Shown here piece by piece: positions 40,195-49,421 of a DNA stretch of 59,959 nucleotides. Both the position numbers and the translations under genes were made by a program. Origin of the DNA: Planctomycetota bacterium (lineage in GTDB: Bacteria; Planctomycetota; JAPUJT01); the NCBI GenBank assembly GCA_027296055.1, contig JAPUJT010000090.1, positions 1 through 59,959 on the forward strand. Direction: 5' to 3'. Under the pieces are notes generated by a model, which saw nothing but the letters and a program-made list of their open reading frames with translations, ran no database searches and was not told the origin of the DNA. Position 1 is the first letter of the stretch. The number at the start of each line of letters is the position of its first letter.

Positions 40195-40226
40195 AAGGCC
40201 CGCTCCTGAAAGGGAGCGGGCCTTTG
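40195..40226. terminator. Perfect 13-bp bidirectional terminator
   Basis: AAAGGCCCGCTCC (40195-40207) pairs exactly with GGAGCGGGCCTTT (40214-40226) around TGAAAG. T-rich on both outgoing strands, it can serve the basic-protein gene and the convergent PDZ gene. Confidence 0.9.
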
Positions 40227-40267
40227 TGTTTCTATGTGTTCTGGTGAGGGCGTCGAGTCGTGAAACG

Positions 40268-41005
40268 CTACTTCTTCATGTCGTAGAAGAGAGTGACGAT
40301 GTTCCCATCACGAAGGATCTCTACCGTGAGACGTGTCTCGTTCTGCAGGATGGGCCAGAGCGCCCGGGCTTCCGACTCGCTGCTCACGCGATTCCCGTTG
40401 ACCGAGATGAGCGTGTCGTTGGCCCGGAATCCAGCGCTAGAAATTATGGAATTCTGCTGGATCCCCGTGATCTGGTAGGCCTTCGTCCCGTCATCCAGTT
40501 CGACCATCTTCGATGAAGCCTGGCCCAGGAGGTCGATTCCGGCCATCAGGTCCGGGAGCATGGCCTCCTTGTAATCCGCCGGAAAGCTCCGGTACTCCCA
40601 GTTGCCTTGGGCTTCCACCAGATCGAAGGACGAATCCCCGGAGTTTCCGTCTCCAGGCCCCGCCTCGCCCCTCTCCCCAGCGACCCCACCGCCTGCCTTG
40701 CCCTTCTCTCCGGCTTTCCCCTTCTTGCCCCCGACCTTCCCCCGGGCTCCCTTCTTATCGGAAGATGCGCCCGCCCGGGCCGCGGCTCGCCGGGCCTCGA
40801 TCATCGAGGTCTCCCATCCCTCGGCCCGTAGCTTCCGCAGGAGGTCATCCCGCCCGCGACCGGTGGCCACCTGTATCCGCTGCGTGAGGTTCTCCCGCTC
40901 CTTCTCCGTCAGGTCGCTGCCCGTTCCGATGAAGCAGAAGACGAACACCTCCAGGGCGATCAGGATGGCCGTTCCCGCGACGATTCTCTCGAGCCAGTGA
41001 AGCAT
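40268..41005 (-). CDS. Membrane-anchored PDZ-domain protein
   Basis: A 245-residue protein with an N-terminal transmembrane helix (about 8-27, IVAGTAILIALEVFVFCFI), a helical periplasmic stretch, a Gly/Lys-rich collagen-like linker (about 80-120, KVGGKKGKAGEKGKAGGGV), a short domain (about 125-165) and a C-terminal PDZ domain (about 165-245: GIQQNSIISSAGFRANDTLISVNG). The anchor-linker-PDZ order resembles GspC of type II secretion. No other secretion genes are nearby, so this may be a stand-alone adaptor. It lies 104 bp after the giant lipoprotein on the same strand. Confidence 0.8.
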   Translation of the reverse strand: MLHWLERIVAGTAILIALEVFVFCFIGTGSDLTEKERENLTQRIQVATGRGRDDLLRKLRAEGWETSMIEARRAAARAGASSDKKGARGKVGGKKGKAGEKGKAGGGVAGERGEAGPGDGNSGDSSFDLVEAQGNWEYRSFPADYKEAMLPDLMAGIDLLGQASSKMVELDDGTKAYQITGIQQNSIISSAGFRANDTLISVNGNRVSSESEARALWPILQNETRLTVEILRDGNIVTLFYDMKK

Positions 41006-41109
41006 GGTCGTCTCCCTCTTATCCCATCCTAGGGCCCACGAAGTCCGCCCGCAAGCCCGATTTCAGAGATCGGCGTCTATCATTCAGACGAATCAGGGAC
41101 CGGATAAGT

Positions 41110-44100
41110 TCAGGGGGTGTAGAGATCGGCGCCCGCCCCCGCTCCGACGGAGAGGACGCGCCCGTCCCCTAGAAGGACCAGGGGGAAGACGGACCGGGGG
41201 GCCCCCATGGGATCGATCGGGAATATGGCGTTGCGGAGGGGTGAATAGATGTCGACGGAGGCCTGCTCCATCCCCGAGGGGGATGAGATCATCCCGCCAG
41301 CGATCATCACCGTCCCGTTGGGAAGGAGGGTCGCCGAATGCCCCACGCGCTCCACCGAGAGGTTGGGGCCCGCCGAGAACATTTCCGAGTCCAGCTCGAA
41401 CAACTCGGTGGACAGGACGGCGGCAACCAGAGGGGTAGGGCTCCCTCCCGCGATCAGCACCCTCCCGCCAGGCAGGAGAGTCGAGGTGTGACCCTGCCGG
41501 GGGGTCGACATGTTGAACATGGTCGAGGCGAATCCGGCCGCCACCGGATCGTAGATTTCTGCGCTGTCCAGAGAAGTAATGAGACTCACCCATCCCCCCG
41601 TCACTAGAATCCGGCCGTCGGGTAGCGTCTCCAGCGAGTGGGCTACGCGCGCCGTCGTCATGTCGCCCACGGAAACGAAGCTGGACGTAGATGTCTGGAA
41701 GATCTCGGCGGTATTGATGGGGATCCCCATGAACACACCACCGCAGACGAGTACATCGCCCGTCCAGAGGAGGATTGCATCTGGCAGCGACCGGGCGTCG
41801 TTCAATGGGGGAGTGGGGGTCCAGGATCCGGAGGATGGATTGTAGAGCTCGGCGTTCGGGAGGTCGCCCGTGCCTCCCACAACGAGGACATCTCCTGTCG
41901 GGAGGAGGATGGCTCGGTGCGCCTCCCGCGGATCTCCCATCGGGTTTCCGGGGTTGAAGGTGTCAAACGCCGGGTCGTACAGCAGCGTGGTGTCCACCGT
42001 GCCGGCCTGATTTCCACCCGCCACCAGAACTCTTCCGTCCCATAGGAGGGTACCCGAGGGCGCGCCGCGAGGGAGGCCGGGGTCGCCTGCCGGGTTGATC
42101 GTCATCCAGTTCAACGGGGGCTCGAGACGGAAGATCTCCACCTGATCGAGCGCCGACCGGGAGACGGGATTGAATCCGCCGGCTATCAGGACGCTGCCGT
42201 CGGGAAGGTGGGTCACCGTGTGCTCGGTCCGGGGCGCCTTCAGGAACGGCTCGACCAGATCGAACATGCGGGTCCACGGATCGTAGATGTCGGCCGTCCG
42301 CCAGCCCCCGCCCGGGATCAAGACCCGGCCGTCCGGGAGCCGGACAGCGTCGCCGACACGTGTCCTCGGCTCCGCGAGCATGTCGAACAGAGGGATGATC
42401 GTGCCGCTGGCCGGATCGTAGAACTCCGCGCTTCGAAGCTGCCCACCGGCCCCTTCGCCCCCCGCAAGGAGGATATCGCCGTTCGGCACCAGAGAGGCCG
42501 TGTGATACGCTCTCGCGATGCTCAGGTTGGGACCTATCGAGAAGGACTGGAGAAAGAAATCGAAGATGTCCGTGGAGAGGAGAGGGCCCGAGCCATCCTC
42601 CCCACCGGCGAGAAGGACTCCGCCGTCCGCCATGACCGTGGCGGTGTGGCCAGTTCTCGAATCGGTCATCCTAGCGGCGAGCAGAGTGAACTGATCCAGC
42701 ACCCAGTCGTAAACCTCCACCGAGTCGGTGCCTCCCCCGGCCAGCAGGACGAGACCATCGGGGAGGAGCGTCGCCGTGTGGCCGCCCCGGGGCGTAGTCA
42801 TTGGCAGCATCGTTGCCGAGAAGGTCCCGCTGGAGACGCTGTAGATCTCGGCCGCGCTCTGAGGCGCCTGCAAGGAGTCGTACCCTCCGGTGATCAGGAC
42901 GTCGCCACCCGGAAGGAGGGTCGATGTACGAGCATGGAAGCTGTCCACTACCGGTCCGGGAACAAGGAAGGTCTCGGCAACGGGATCGTAGATCACGGCG
43001 TCCATTCCCCCGATGTCCATCGGACCGCGGCGTCCACCTGTGATCAGCACCGTCCCATCCCGCAGGCGTATCGCGCTGTGCTCCATGCGCAGTTCCGGCA
43101 GGAGGGTCGTGGAGCGGAAACCGCCCGAGATATCGACCGTGGCCGCGCCTGTGCTCGGCGCAGGATCGAATACCCCCGAGCCAGCGATCACGCCGTCGGA
43201 GTCCTCCAGGCGGATTCGTCCGTCGCCCCCTGGCCCACCGTGGCTGACGCCGGGAGCCTGAGCGATCCCTCCGGGTCCGCCCGAGGCGGTGATGGCGCCA
43301 TTGACCGTCAGATTGCCGCGAGCCTGGATGTGGATCGATCCACCGCTTGCCCCTCCCGCGGCAGCCGTTCCGTTCGAATCTCCCCCCGCCCCTCCGTTGG
43401 CTTCGATCGTTCCGTTGACCGTCACGTTTCCGTCAGAGGAGATGCGAATCGCACCGCCGCCTCCCCCGCCCCCGGCGCCGCCGCCCGCGAGGACTTCCAC
43501 GCCTCCCCCGCCGCCTGCTCCTGAGCCTCCGCGCAGGGGGAACATATAGGGATCGCCATAGGGAGTCCCGGGCCTACCTCCATTGCCTCCCGGCCCGTCC
43601 GCGCCCTGGGCTCCGGCGGTCGCAAAGGTCGCTCCCCCGCCGCCCCCGCCCGCCAGGCTCGCGCCCGTGATGCCTCCTCCGCCGCCGCCAGGTCCTCCGC
43701 CGGGGAGCCCGCTGGCGCCGTTGGAACGGCCCCCGATTCCTCCATTCCCGCCGGACGCTGATCCGGCGCCACCGGCGCCCCTCAGCAACCCGGTTCCGGA
43801 GTCGGCGCCCGAGAAGCCCGTGAGAGCTATGGTTCCATCGATCGTGACATCACCGGTGGCCCGGATGACGACCGGATTCGCCCCGGTCGCGATCAGGATG
43901 TCCGTGGAGGCGATCGAGAAGGTGGTGAACTCGTAGGTGCCGCCGTGCCCAGGCTCGTCGGTGTCGATCAGGACAGTCGATCCGGTCTTGGTGATCCCGT
44001 CGATATCTCCGGTCGTGTAGATGGCCGAGTCGAAGGCCCCGTCGACACCGGCGCCTCCGGACCACATCGAGGATGTCGGGACGGCGTCGTTTCCAGCCGC

Positions 44101-47100
44101 GTCGACGATCGCCCCCGCCATCGGCGAACCGGGGATATCGATCCCGGAGGGCATGCCCGAGATCGGGGCGATGAAACGCCCGGGAATCGTGAGGTTCGGA
44201 AAAGACCCCAGGGTGACGACGATCTCGTCGGGCGCCGTCCCGATCATGGTGAGGGGCAGTGTGCCGAAGGTGTCTCCCGGCACGGGCAGGACGAAGGGCG
44301 GCGGCGCGACGACGCCGAGGCTGACCGGCTCGTTGAAGATCAGGGTGATCCGGTCCCCGATGCCCAGTCCATCTGCTTCCGGATCCTCGAAGACGGCCCG
44401 TACGATGAACGGGGCCGTGTCGTTGGCGTTGTTCACCGTGAAGTTCCCCGTCAGGCCCGGCGTTCCCACGACCGCGTCCGAGGGCGTGATCCGGAAGCGG
44501 ACCGTGGTAGCCGCTGCGGAGACGCCCACGCCATCCGCCAGCGAGTCCCAGATGAAGAGATGAGGGGTGCCCGGATCCAGCGAGGCCGAGAGACCGCTCA
44601 GCCCCTCCGATAGAGGGTTCGTCGACTCGGTGGCCGTAAAGAAAGCGCTCCCTCCATCGGTGGAGTAGTCCGCCTGGATCGTCACAAGGTCGTTGTCGGC
44701 ATCGATCAGATTGTAATTGATCGGGACGTCGCCGATCTGGACGCCGCTCGGCGTGGGCACCGTGGCCTTCGGGGGTGTGTTCCCCTGGACGTTGACGGTT
44801 ATCTGGGCCGCTATCGGGTCCGCGTTGCCGTTGAAATCCTCCGTCTCGACGGTGATCAGCTGGTTCCCCAGGTTGAGAGTGATAGCGGCGGTCCAGGTGG
44901 CGTAGCCGTCGGATGACGTGGCGGCGGTCCCGTTCACGCGGATTGCCGTGATCGTCGAATGATCGTCGCTGGCCGTGCCCAGGACGTCCACGGCTTGCGA
45001 AACGTCGCCACCGGGCGGTGGACTCGTGATCGCGGCAACCGGAGGGGTCGAGTCGGTGCTCAGGATATCCCGACCGGGGACGCCAAACATCGGGTTTCCC
45101 GCGGCGTCCAGAACACCGGAGACGCTGAAGGTGTGGAACCCGGAAGTCACCGGAGCACTGAGGACGACCTGCACCAGGTCCGCCCCGGGGGTAAGTGTCG
45201 CCGAGACGGCCGTGATTCCTCCCGACGAGGAATAGTTGGACACGGTCTCGGCCGAGACCGTGTCGAGGGCCTCGGTGAACTGGACGTCTACCGTGGCGCC
45301 GAAGGAGTCGGCCGACAGGTTTTGTAGGACGATCACCACCGAGGGGCGCTGGTTGTCCCCGCCCACTGTGGTGTCGAGAGAGGAGCCCGGACTGATCGGG
45401 TTGCCCGCCAGGTCCCGGACATTATCGACGATGATCCTGGCCGTGTTCCCGAACTGGAGGTTGTCGGCCGCAGGGCCCGTACCTGTGAGTGTGATCAAGG
45501 TGGTCCCGCTGTACGTGATCGACGAGCCCGTCATGTCCACGACGGTCCCGATCGGAGACTCGAGAGCGAAGTTCGCCAGGTTAGCGGCATCGGCCGCGTC
45601 CACCGGTTCGTCGAACTGGATGCTCACAGAATCGTTTGCCAGACCCTCGTTCGCCGTCACCACGAAGCCGCTGAGACCGGGTGGAATCGAGTCGGAACCC
45701 GAGACCCCCCTCCCCGTCACCGGGTCGATCGTGTTCCCCGCCAGGTCCCTGACGTTGGAAACATCGACGGTCGACCCTGCAATGATGGTCGAAGCGAAGA
45801 CGACCCGCACCTGCTGGAAGCTAGACAGAAGGGTCGCGGAGAGCGCCATGATCCCCCCGCTCGCGGTGAAGTGGATCGGGTCATTCGCCGTCAGCGGGTC
45901 CATCGCCTCGTCGAAGAGAAAATCGACGACGTCGGGTCCGATGAGATCATTCTTCGAGACCGTGGTGAGCATCGGCTTCGCGCCATCCCCTCCGACGTTC
46001 CCCGCCACGGAGGAACCCGGCGTGATCGTGTTACCGGCGATGTCGGATATCCCGGTCACCGAGATCCGGAAGGAGCCTCCAAATTGAAGGTTGTCCGCCT
46101 GCGCCCCCGTGTCGGTGAGCTGGATGGTCGCCCTGTGGACCGTGGGGTCATAGGTTACGATGGACGTTCCCATGTCGACGGCGCTTCCGGACGGGCTCTC
46201 GAGGGCATAACGGGCGAGGTCTGCCGCCTGAGCCGGGATCACCGGCTCGTTGAAGACGACTTGCACTTCGTCGTTGGAGACCCCGGAGAGGGCCTGAGCG
46301 GTCGCCGACAGGAGAAACGGCGGTGTCGTGTCCGGCGAAGCGACATCCACGCCCTCCCCGTCAAGGCCGATCGGCATCCCGTCGACCGCCTCGTTGCCTG
46401 CAATGTCCGTGATCGCGTTTGGGGGAAGGCTTGCCGCCACATCGATTCCGGAGGGGCTGCCCGGAAGGACCTGGAGCGCGTCGAATACTCCTGCCATCGT
46501 GAGGACTGGATCGTCGCCCAGTTCAATCGTCACCTGATTCGAGGCCGGGCCGGCGTAGATGATGATCGTCAGTGGATCGCCGAGCGTGTCCTGGGAGACC
46601 GGCAGAGTATAGGCGGCCGGTGACTGGCTGCCGAGGACGACGTCCTCCGAGAAGTCGAGGAGGAGAGTGTCACCGCGATCCGGACCATTGTTGTCGAGAT
46701 CGTCGTACTCCGCCGAGGCAAGCGTGGGCGCCACGTTGTCCACGTGGAACGACGATGAGGTCGATGCCGTGCCTGGAGCCGGGTCGGACGGCGTGATGCG
46801 AATCTGTATGTCCGTCTGGTCCGTCGAGCCGATGTCGAAGGAGGAATCCCACACGTACTGATGAGTCTCTCCCGCGGACGACGTGGACAGACCCGTCGTT
46901 CCCTCGCTTGCCCCGCCCGGGATCTCGGTGGCGGGAAAGAAGCTGACTCCGCCGTTCTCGGAGTAATCGACCAGTATCGTCGCCGGATTCCCGTCCGGAT
47001 CGGTCAGGACATACGAGATCGTCACGCCTCCGAAGACGGCGCCTGTCGGAGTGAGCACCATGGCGCTCGGGGCCGTGGAGGCCACGGTGACCAGGGTCAG

Positions 47101-47934
47101 CTCGTACGTGTAGAGAAAACCGCCGAGCGGGTCCGAGACTTCCGCGTAATACACGCCGGCAGTGGAAAAGACGAAGTCGATACGAGAGCCGAGGCCTCCG
47201 CCGGGCTTGTCGTCGTTCTCGGCGAGTTCGGAAATACCATCCGTGTCGTAGAGCATGATCGTCGTGTCCCCGCCCGTCAGGTTGGATGTCTCTATGGTGA
47301 AGCGGTCCAGCACCGTCGTCGACGTCACATTGATGCTGACGTAATCCCTGTCGTCCTGGCGGTGGATCGAATGGACCTGAGCCGGGAGACTCGCGATGAT
47401 CGGGGTCGCCATCGTCGAGTCGTCGTCGATCTCGTAGACATCGGGACGATGCGTGTTGTCGACGGTCAGGATTCCGGTAGTCTCCTCCTGGCCCTGCTTC
47501 GGGTCGAATGGGGTGAGCCGGAACCGGACGTCGTTCTGAAAGGTGCTGCCGACGTCCGCGTAGGTGTCCCAGTCGAGTGAGGTGGCGAGACCGACGGCGG
47601 TCGCCGGCAGGCCGATCACCACGCCCGTGATGTTCAAGGCGGGAATCCAGGTCACGCCGCTGTCCTGGGAGACCTCGGCAAGAAGACTGACGGGATTCCC
47701 TTCCGCATCCGAGACCACGAAATCGATCGTCACGGTGTCCCGGAGGATCAGACCGGGCGGAAAGCTGGTCGTGATCACGACGCTGGGGGCGGTGTTGACC
47801 CCTCCCCCGCTGCTTCCTCCTCCCTGCGTTGCCAGGACGACCCCGGCGGCGATCGCGCTGATCCCGCAACCGCTCGCCAGGAGCAGCAACAAGGCTGCCC
47901 CGAAGAAGATACTGGTCCGCCCTCTCGTTCTCAT
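41110..47934 (-). CDS. Giant Ig-like, glycine-rich and Kelch-repeat lipoprotein
   Basis: A 2,274-residue surface protein with lipoprotein signal ALLLLLASGC. About 45-160, 290-400 and 1050-1180 are three copies of one Ig-like unit (for example ENGGVSFFPATEIPGG, with F-x-WDS). A PPC domain lies at about 165-285 (TIMLYDTDGISELAENDD). About 400-1010 are SwmB-like repeats (DEVQVVFNEPVIPAQAADL). About 1370-1580 is a glycine-rich beta-helix-like stretch (GGSIHIQARGNLTVNGAI). About 1600-2270 carries 14 Kelch-like motifs of the form LPDGRVLITGG, enough for two seven-bladed propellers. The start overlaps the caspase-fold gene stop by ATGA. Likely an adhesin or sugar-binding protein. Confidence 0.88.
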   Translation of the reverse strand: MRTRGRTSIFFGAALLLLLASGCGISAIAAGVVLATQGGGSSGGGVNTAPSVVITTSFPPGLILRDTVTIDFVVSDAEGNPVSLLAEVSQDSGVTWIPALNITGVVIGLPATAVGLATSLDWDTYADVGSTFQNDVRFRLTPFDPKQGQEETTGILTVDNTHRPDVYEIDDDSTMATPIIASLPAQVHSIHRQDDRDYVSINVTSTTVLDRFTIETSNLTGGDTTIMLYDTDGISELAENDDKPGGGLGSRIDFVFSTAGVYYAEVSDPLGGFLYTYELTLVTVASTAPSAMVLTPTGAVFGGVTISYVLTDPDGNPATILVDYSENGGVSFFPATEIPGGASEGTTGLSTSSAGETHQYVWDSSFDIGSTDQTDIQIRITPSDPAPGTASTSSSFHVDNVAPTLASAEYDDLDNNGPDRGDTLLLDFSEDVVLGSQSPAAYTLPVSQDTLGDPLTIIIYAGPASNQVTIELGDDPVLTMAGVFDALQVLPGSPSGIDVAASLPPNAITDIAGNEAVDGMPIGLDGEGVDVASPDTTPPFLLSATAQALSGVSNDEVQVVFNEPVIPAQAADLARYALESPSGSAVDMGTSIVTYDPTVHRATIQLTDTGAQADNLQFGGSFRISVTGISDIAGNTITPGSSVAGNVGGDGAKPMLTTVSKNDLIGPDVVDFLFDEAMDPLTANDPIHFTASGGIMALSATLLSSFQQVRVVFASTIIAGSTVDVSNVRDLAGNTIDPVTGRGVSGSDSIPPGLSGFVVTANEGLANDSVSIQFDEPVDAADAANLANFALESPIGTVVDMTGSSITYSGTTLITLTGTGPAADNLQFGNTARIIVDNVRDLAGNPISPGSSLDTTVGGDNQRPSVVIVLQNLSADSFGATVDVQFTEALDTVSAETVSNYSSSGGITAVSATLTPGADLVQVVLSAPVTSGFHTFSVSGVLDAAGNPMFGVPGRDILSTDSTPPVAAITSPPPGGDVSQAVDVLGTASDDHSTITAIRVNGTAATSSDGYATWTAAITLNLGNQLITVETEDFNGNADPIAAQITVNVQGNTPPKATVPTPSGVQIGDVPINYNLIDADNDLVTIQADYSTDGGSAFFTATESTNPLSEGLSGLSASLDPGTPHLFIWDSLADGVGVSAAATTVRFRITPSDAVVGTPGLTGNFTVNNANDTAPFIVRAVFEDPEADGLGIGDRITLIFNEPVSLGVVAPPPFVLPVPGDTFGTLPLTMIGTAPDEIVVTLGSFPNLTIPGRFIAPISGMPSGIDIPGSPMAGAIVDAAGNDAVPTSSMWSGGAGVDGAFDSAIYTTGDIDGITKTGSTVLIDTDEPGHGGTYEFTTFSIASTDILIATGANPVVIRATGDVTIDGTIALTGFSGADSGTGLLRGAGGAGSASGGNGGIGGRSNGASGLPGGGPGGGGGGITGASLAGGGGGGATFATAGAQGADGPGGNGGRPGTPYGDPYMFPLRGGSGAGGGGGVEVLAGGGAGGGGGGGAIRISSDGNVTVNGTIEANGGAGGDSNGTAAAGGASGGSIHIQARGNLTVNGAITASGGPGGIAQAPGVSHGGPGGDGRIRLEDSDGVIAGSGVFDPAPSTGAATVDISGGFRSTTLLPELRMEHSAIRLRDGTVLITGGRRGPMDIGGMDAVIYDPVAETFLVPGPVVDSFHARTSTLLPGGDVLITGGYDSLQAPQSAAEIYSVSSGTFSATMLPMTTPRGGHTATLLPDGLVLLAGGGTDSVEVYDWVLDQFTLLAARMTDSRTGHTATVMADGGVLLAGGEDGSGPLLSTDIFDFFLQSFSIGPNLSIARAYHTASLVPNGDILLAGGEGAGGQLRSAEFYDPASGTIIPLFDMLAEPRTRVGDAVRLPDGRVLIPGGGWRTADIYDPWTRMFDLVEPFLKAPRTEHTVTHLPDGSVLIAGGFNPVSRSALDQVEIFRLEPPLNWMTINPAGDPGLPRGAPSGTLLWDGRVLVAGGNQAGTVDTTLLYDPAFDTFNPGNPMGDPREAHRAILLPTGDVLVVGGTGDLPNAELYNPSSGSWTPTPPLNDARSLPDAILLWTGDVLVCGGVFMGIPINTAEIFQTSTSSFVSVGDMTTARVAHSLETLPDGRILVTGGWVSLITSLDSAEIYDPVAAGFASTMFNMSTPRQGHTSTLLPGGRVLIAGGSPTPLVAAVLSTELFELDSEMFSAGPNLSVERVGHSATLLPNGTVMIAGGMISSPSGMEQASVDIYSPLRNAIFPIDPMGAPRSVFPLVLLGDGRVLSVGAGAGADLYTP

Positions 47935-49421
47935 CGGACCTCCTCCTCCCCTGGCTCTCCATTCGGCGACCCCCGATAGAGGGAGGGCCTCTGCACCTTT
48001 CCCTCCAGGTTGGCGTGGGCGCTGGTCATGCGATCGGCGAAGGCGTAGGCCTCATCCCAGGTGACGTTTCCGTCCTTGTTCCCGTCACCTTGTCCCTTCA
48101 AGCCGCGTATCAGGTAGTAGGTGAAGAGACCCTGACCGATGTCCTCCAGCTCGACGCATGCATCTCCAAGGTTGCATGCGCTGATGACTATCCGGCCACT
48201 CGCCCCCAGGAAGTCGGTGAGCGCATCTTGCAGGTCCGCCGTGTTTTCCTCTTCGGCGGCGCGGCCCTGAAACCGGGTGACGAAGGGGCAATCGAGGACG
48301 AGCGTGATCCGCGGCCCCTCCCCATCCCCGGCGATCTGAGCCAGCTCGTCGAGCCGGTAGGCCGTCTCCTCGATTCGCTCCGAGTCGGCGTCATAGGGGA
48401 GGACATAGGCCGCTTCATTCGACCAGGCCCCGTAGCCCGCGAAGTAGATCAGGATCTCGTCGTCCTTGGTGATCCCGCGATCGACGAACCCCTTCAGTGC
48501 GGCCCGGATCTCGGGGAGGGTCGCCTGCCCGTTCAGGAGGAGGGTCGTATTGTGGACCGGGTTTCCTCCCGGGCCGGTGAGATGCTCATAGAACGCCGTG
48601 GCGTCCTTGTCGGCGAACATCACGTTGTGAATCCGGTAGTCGGCGAACCGCGAGACTCCGATGACGAGGGCATACCGTCGCGCAAAGGCTCGCTGAAATT
48701 CCGGCGTGCCCGACGTCTGCTGGATCTGCTGACCGATGCTCGTTGCGACTCTTCGAGCGAGCCTGGCCTCCGCATCGGGAGCCAGGGTGCGATCCACGTT
48801 CATCCAGTTTTCCGGGACCAGAGAGGCCGGAACCCGGAATATTCCCAGGAACTGCCAACCCCTCTCGAAGTCATCCAGGTCCTGCTCCCACTTCACCCGG
48901 TGAGTCTCCGAGTGAATGATCGCCCCCGAATGGACGCTACGGAGTTTCACGTCGGCCACGATGTCGAGGGAGTAGGTCTCGTCCCTGACCCACCACGACG
49001 GGATCCAGGCCATGAACCAGACGAAGAGATTGGGGACATAGAGACCGTTGCCCCCCAGGAACGAGGTCAGACGTTTCCGGATGCGGATCTCGAGGAGAAG
49101 GTCGGCCCCTTCGCCGGCCGCCCGCCCCATCGCGTCGTCACCGTTCTTGGCCGCCGCCAGCGGGGAGATCTCGGAGAACGGCCCCTGCTCCCGGAGGCTT
49201 TTCATCAGCGCCTGCTGGATCGTGGCCGGATCGCTCTCCACGGAGTAATGTCGGGACGGCTCGGTGTTCAGCTTCTCCCGGTCAAAGGCGATCTCGGGAA
49301 CGGCAACCTTCAGTCGGTACGGAAGGATCGGCTCGAATTTCGGGGGAGGATCGGGGGCCTCTGCCGTGGAAGCACACGCCGCCGTCGTGACCATCAGCAC
49401 TGCGATCCAGGCTCTCTTCAC
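47931..49421 (-). CDS. Second caspase-fold lipoprotein lacking catalytic residues
   Basis: A 496-residue paralogue of the protein at 23,664. I use the GTG at 49421, which overlaps the kinase stop (TAGTG) and follows GGAGGGG by 5 bases. It yields a lipoprotein signal (IAVLMVTTAAC, Cys 16); the longer frame lacks one. The N-terminal domain shares WWVRDETY and DLDDFERGWQFLG with the paralogue. The C14-like domain begins YALVIGVSRFADY. IYFAGYG replaces GHG and LVLDCPFV replaces the D-x-C-[FHY]-S motif, so the His is lost and the Cys is displaced. The C-terminus (DGNVTWDEAYAFADRM) is metacaspase-like. It lies between the kinase and the giant protein in one operon. Confidence 0.87.
   Translation of the reverse strand: MKRAWIAVLMVTTAACASTAEAPDPPPKFEPILPYRLKVAVPEIAFDREKLNTEPSRHYSVESDPATIQQALMKSLREQGPFSEISPLAAAKNGDDAMGRAAGEGADLLLEIRIRKRLTSFLGGNGLYVPNLFVWFMAWIPSWWVRDETYSLDIVADVKLRSVHSGAIIHSETHRVKWEQDLDDFERGWQFLGIFRVPASLVPENWMNVDRTLAPDAEARLARRVATSIGQQIQQTSGTPEFQRAFARRYALVIGVSRFADYRIHNVMFADKDATAFYEHLTGPGGNPVHNTTLLLNGQATLPEIRAALKGFVDRGITKDDEILIYFAGYGAWSNEAAYVLPYDADSERIEETAYRLDELAQIAGDGEGPRITLVLDCPFVTRFQGRAAEEENTADLQDALTDFLGASGRIVISACNLGDACVELEDIGQGLFTYYLIRGLKGQGDGNKDGNVTWDEAYAFADRMTSAHANLEGKVQRPSLYRGSPNGEPGEEEVR

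Noticed and set aside
46670..47962. Minus-strand open frame of 430 codons in another frame over the giant protein start
   Set aside because: Arg/Asp/Gly-rich low-complexity translation typical of a frame-shifted read of the real gene.
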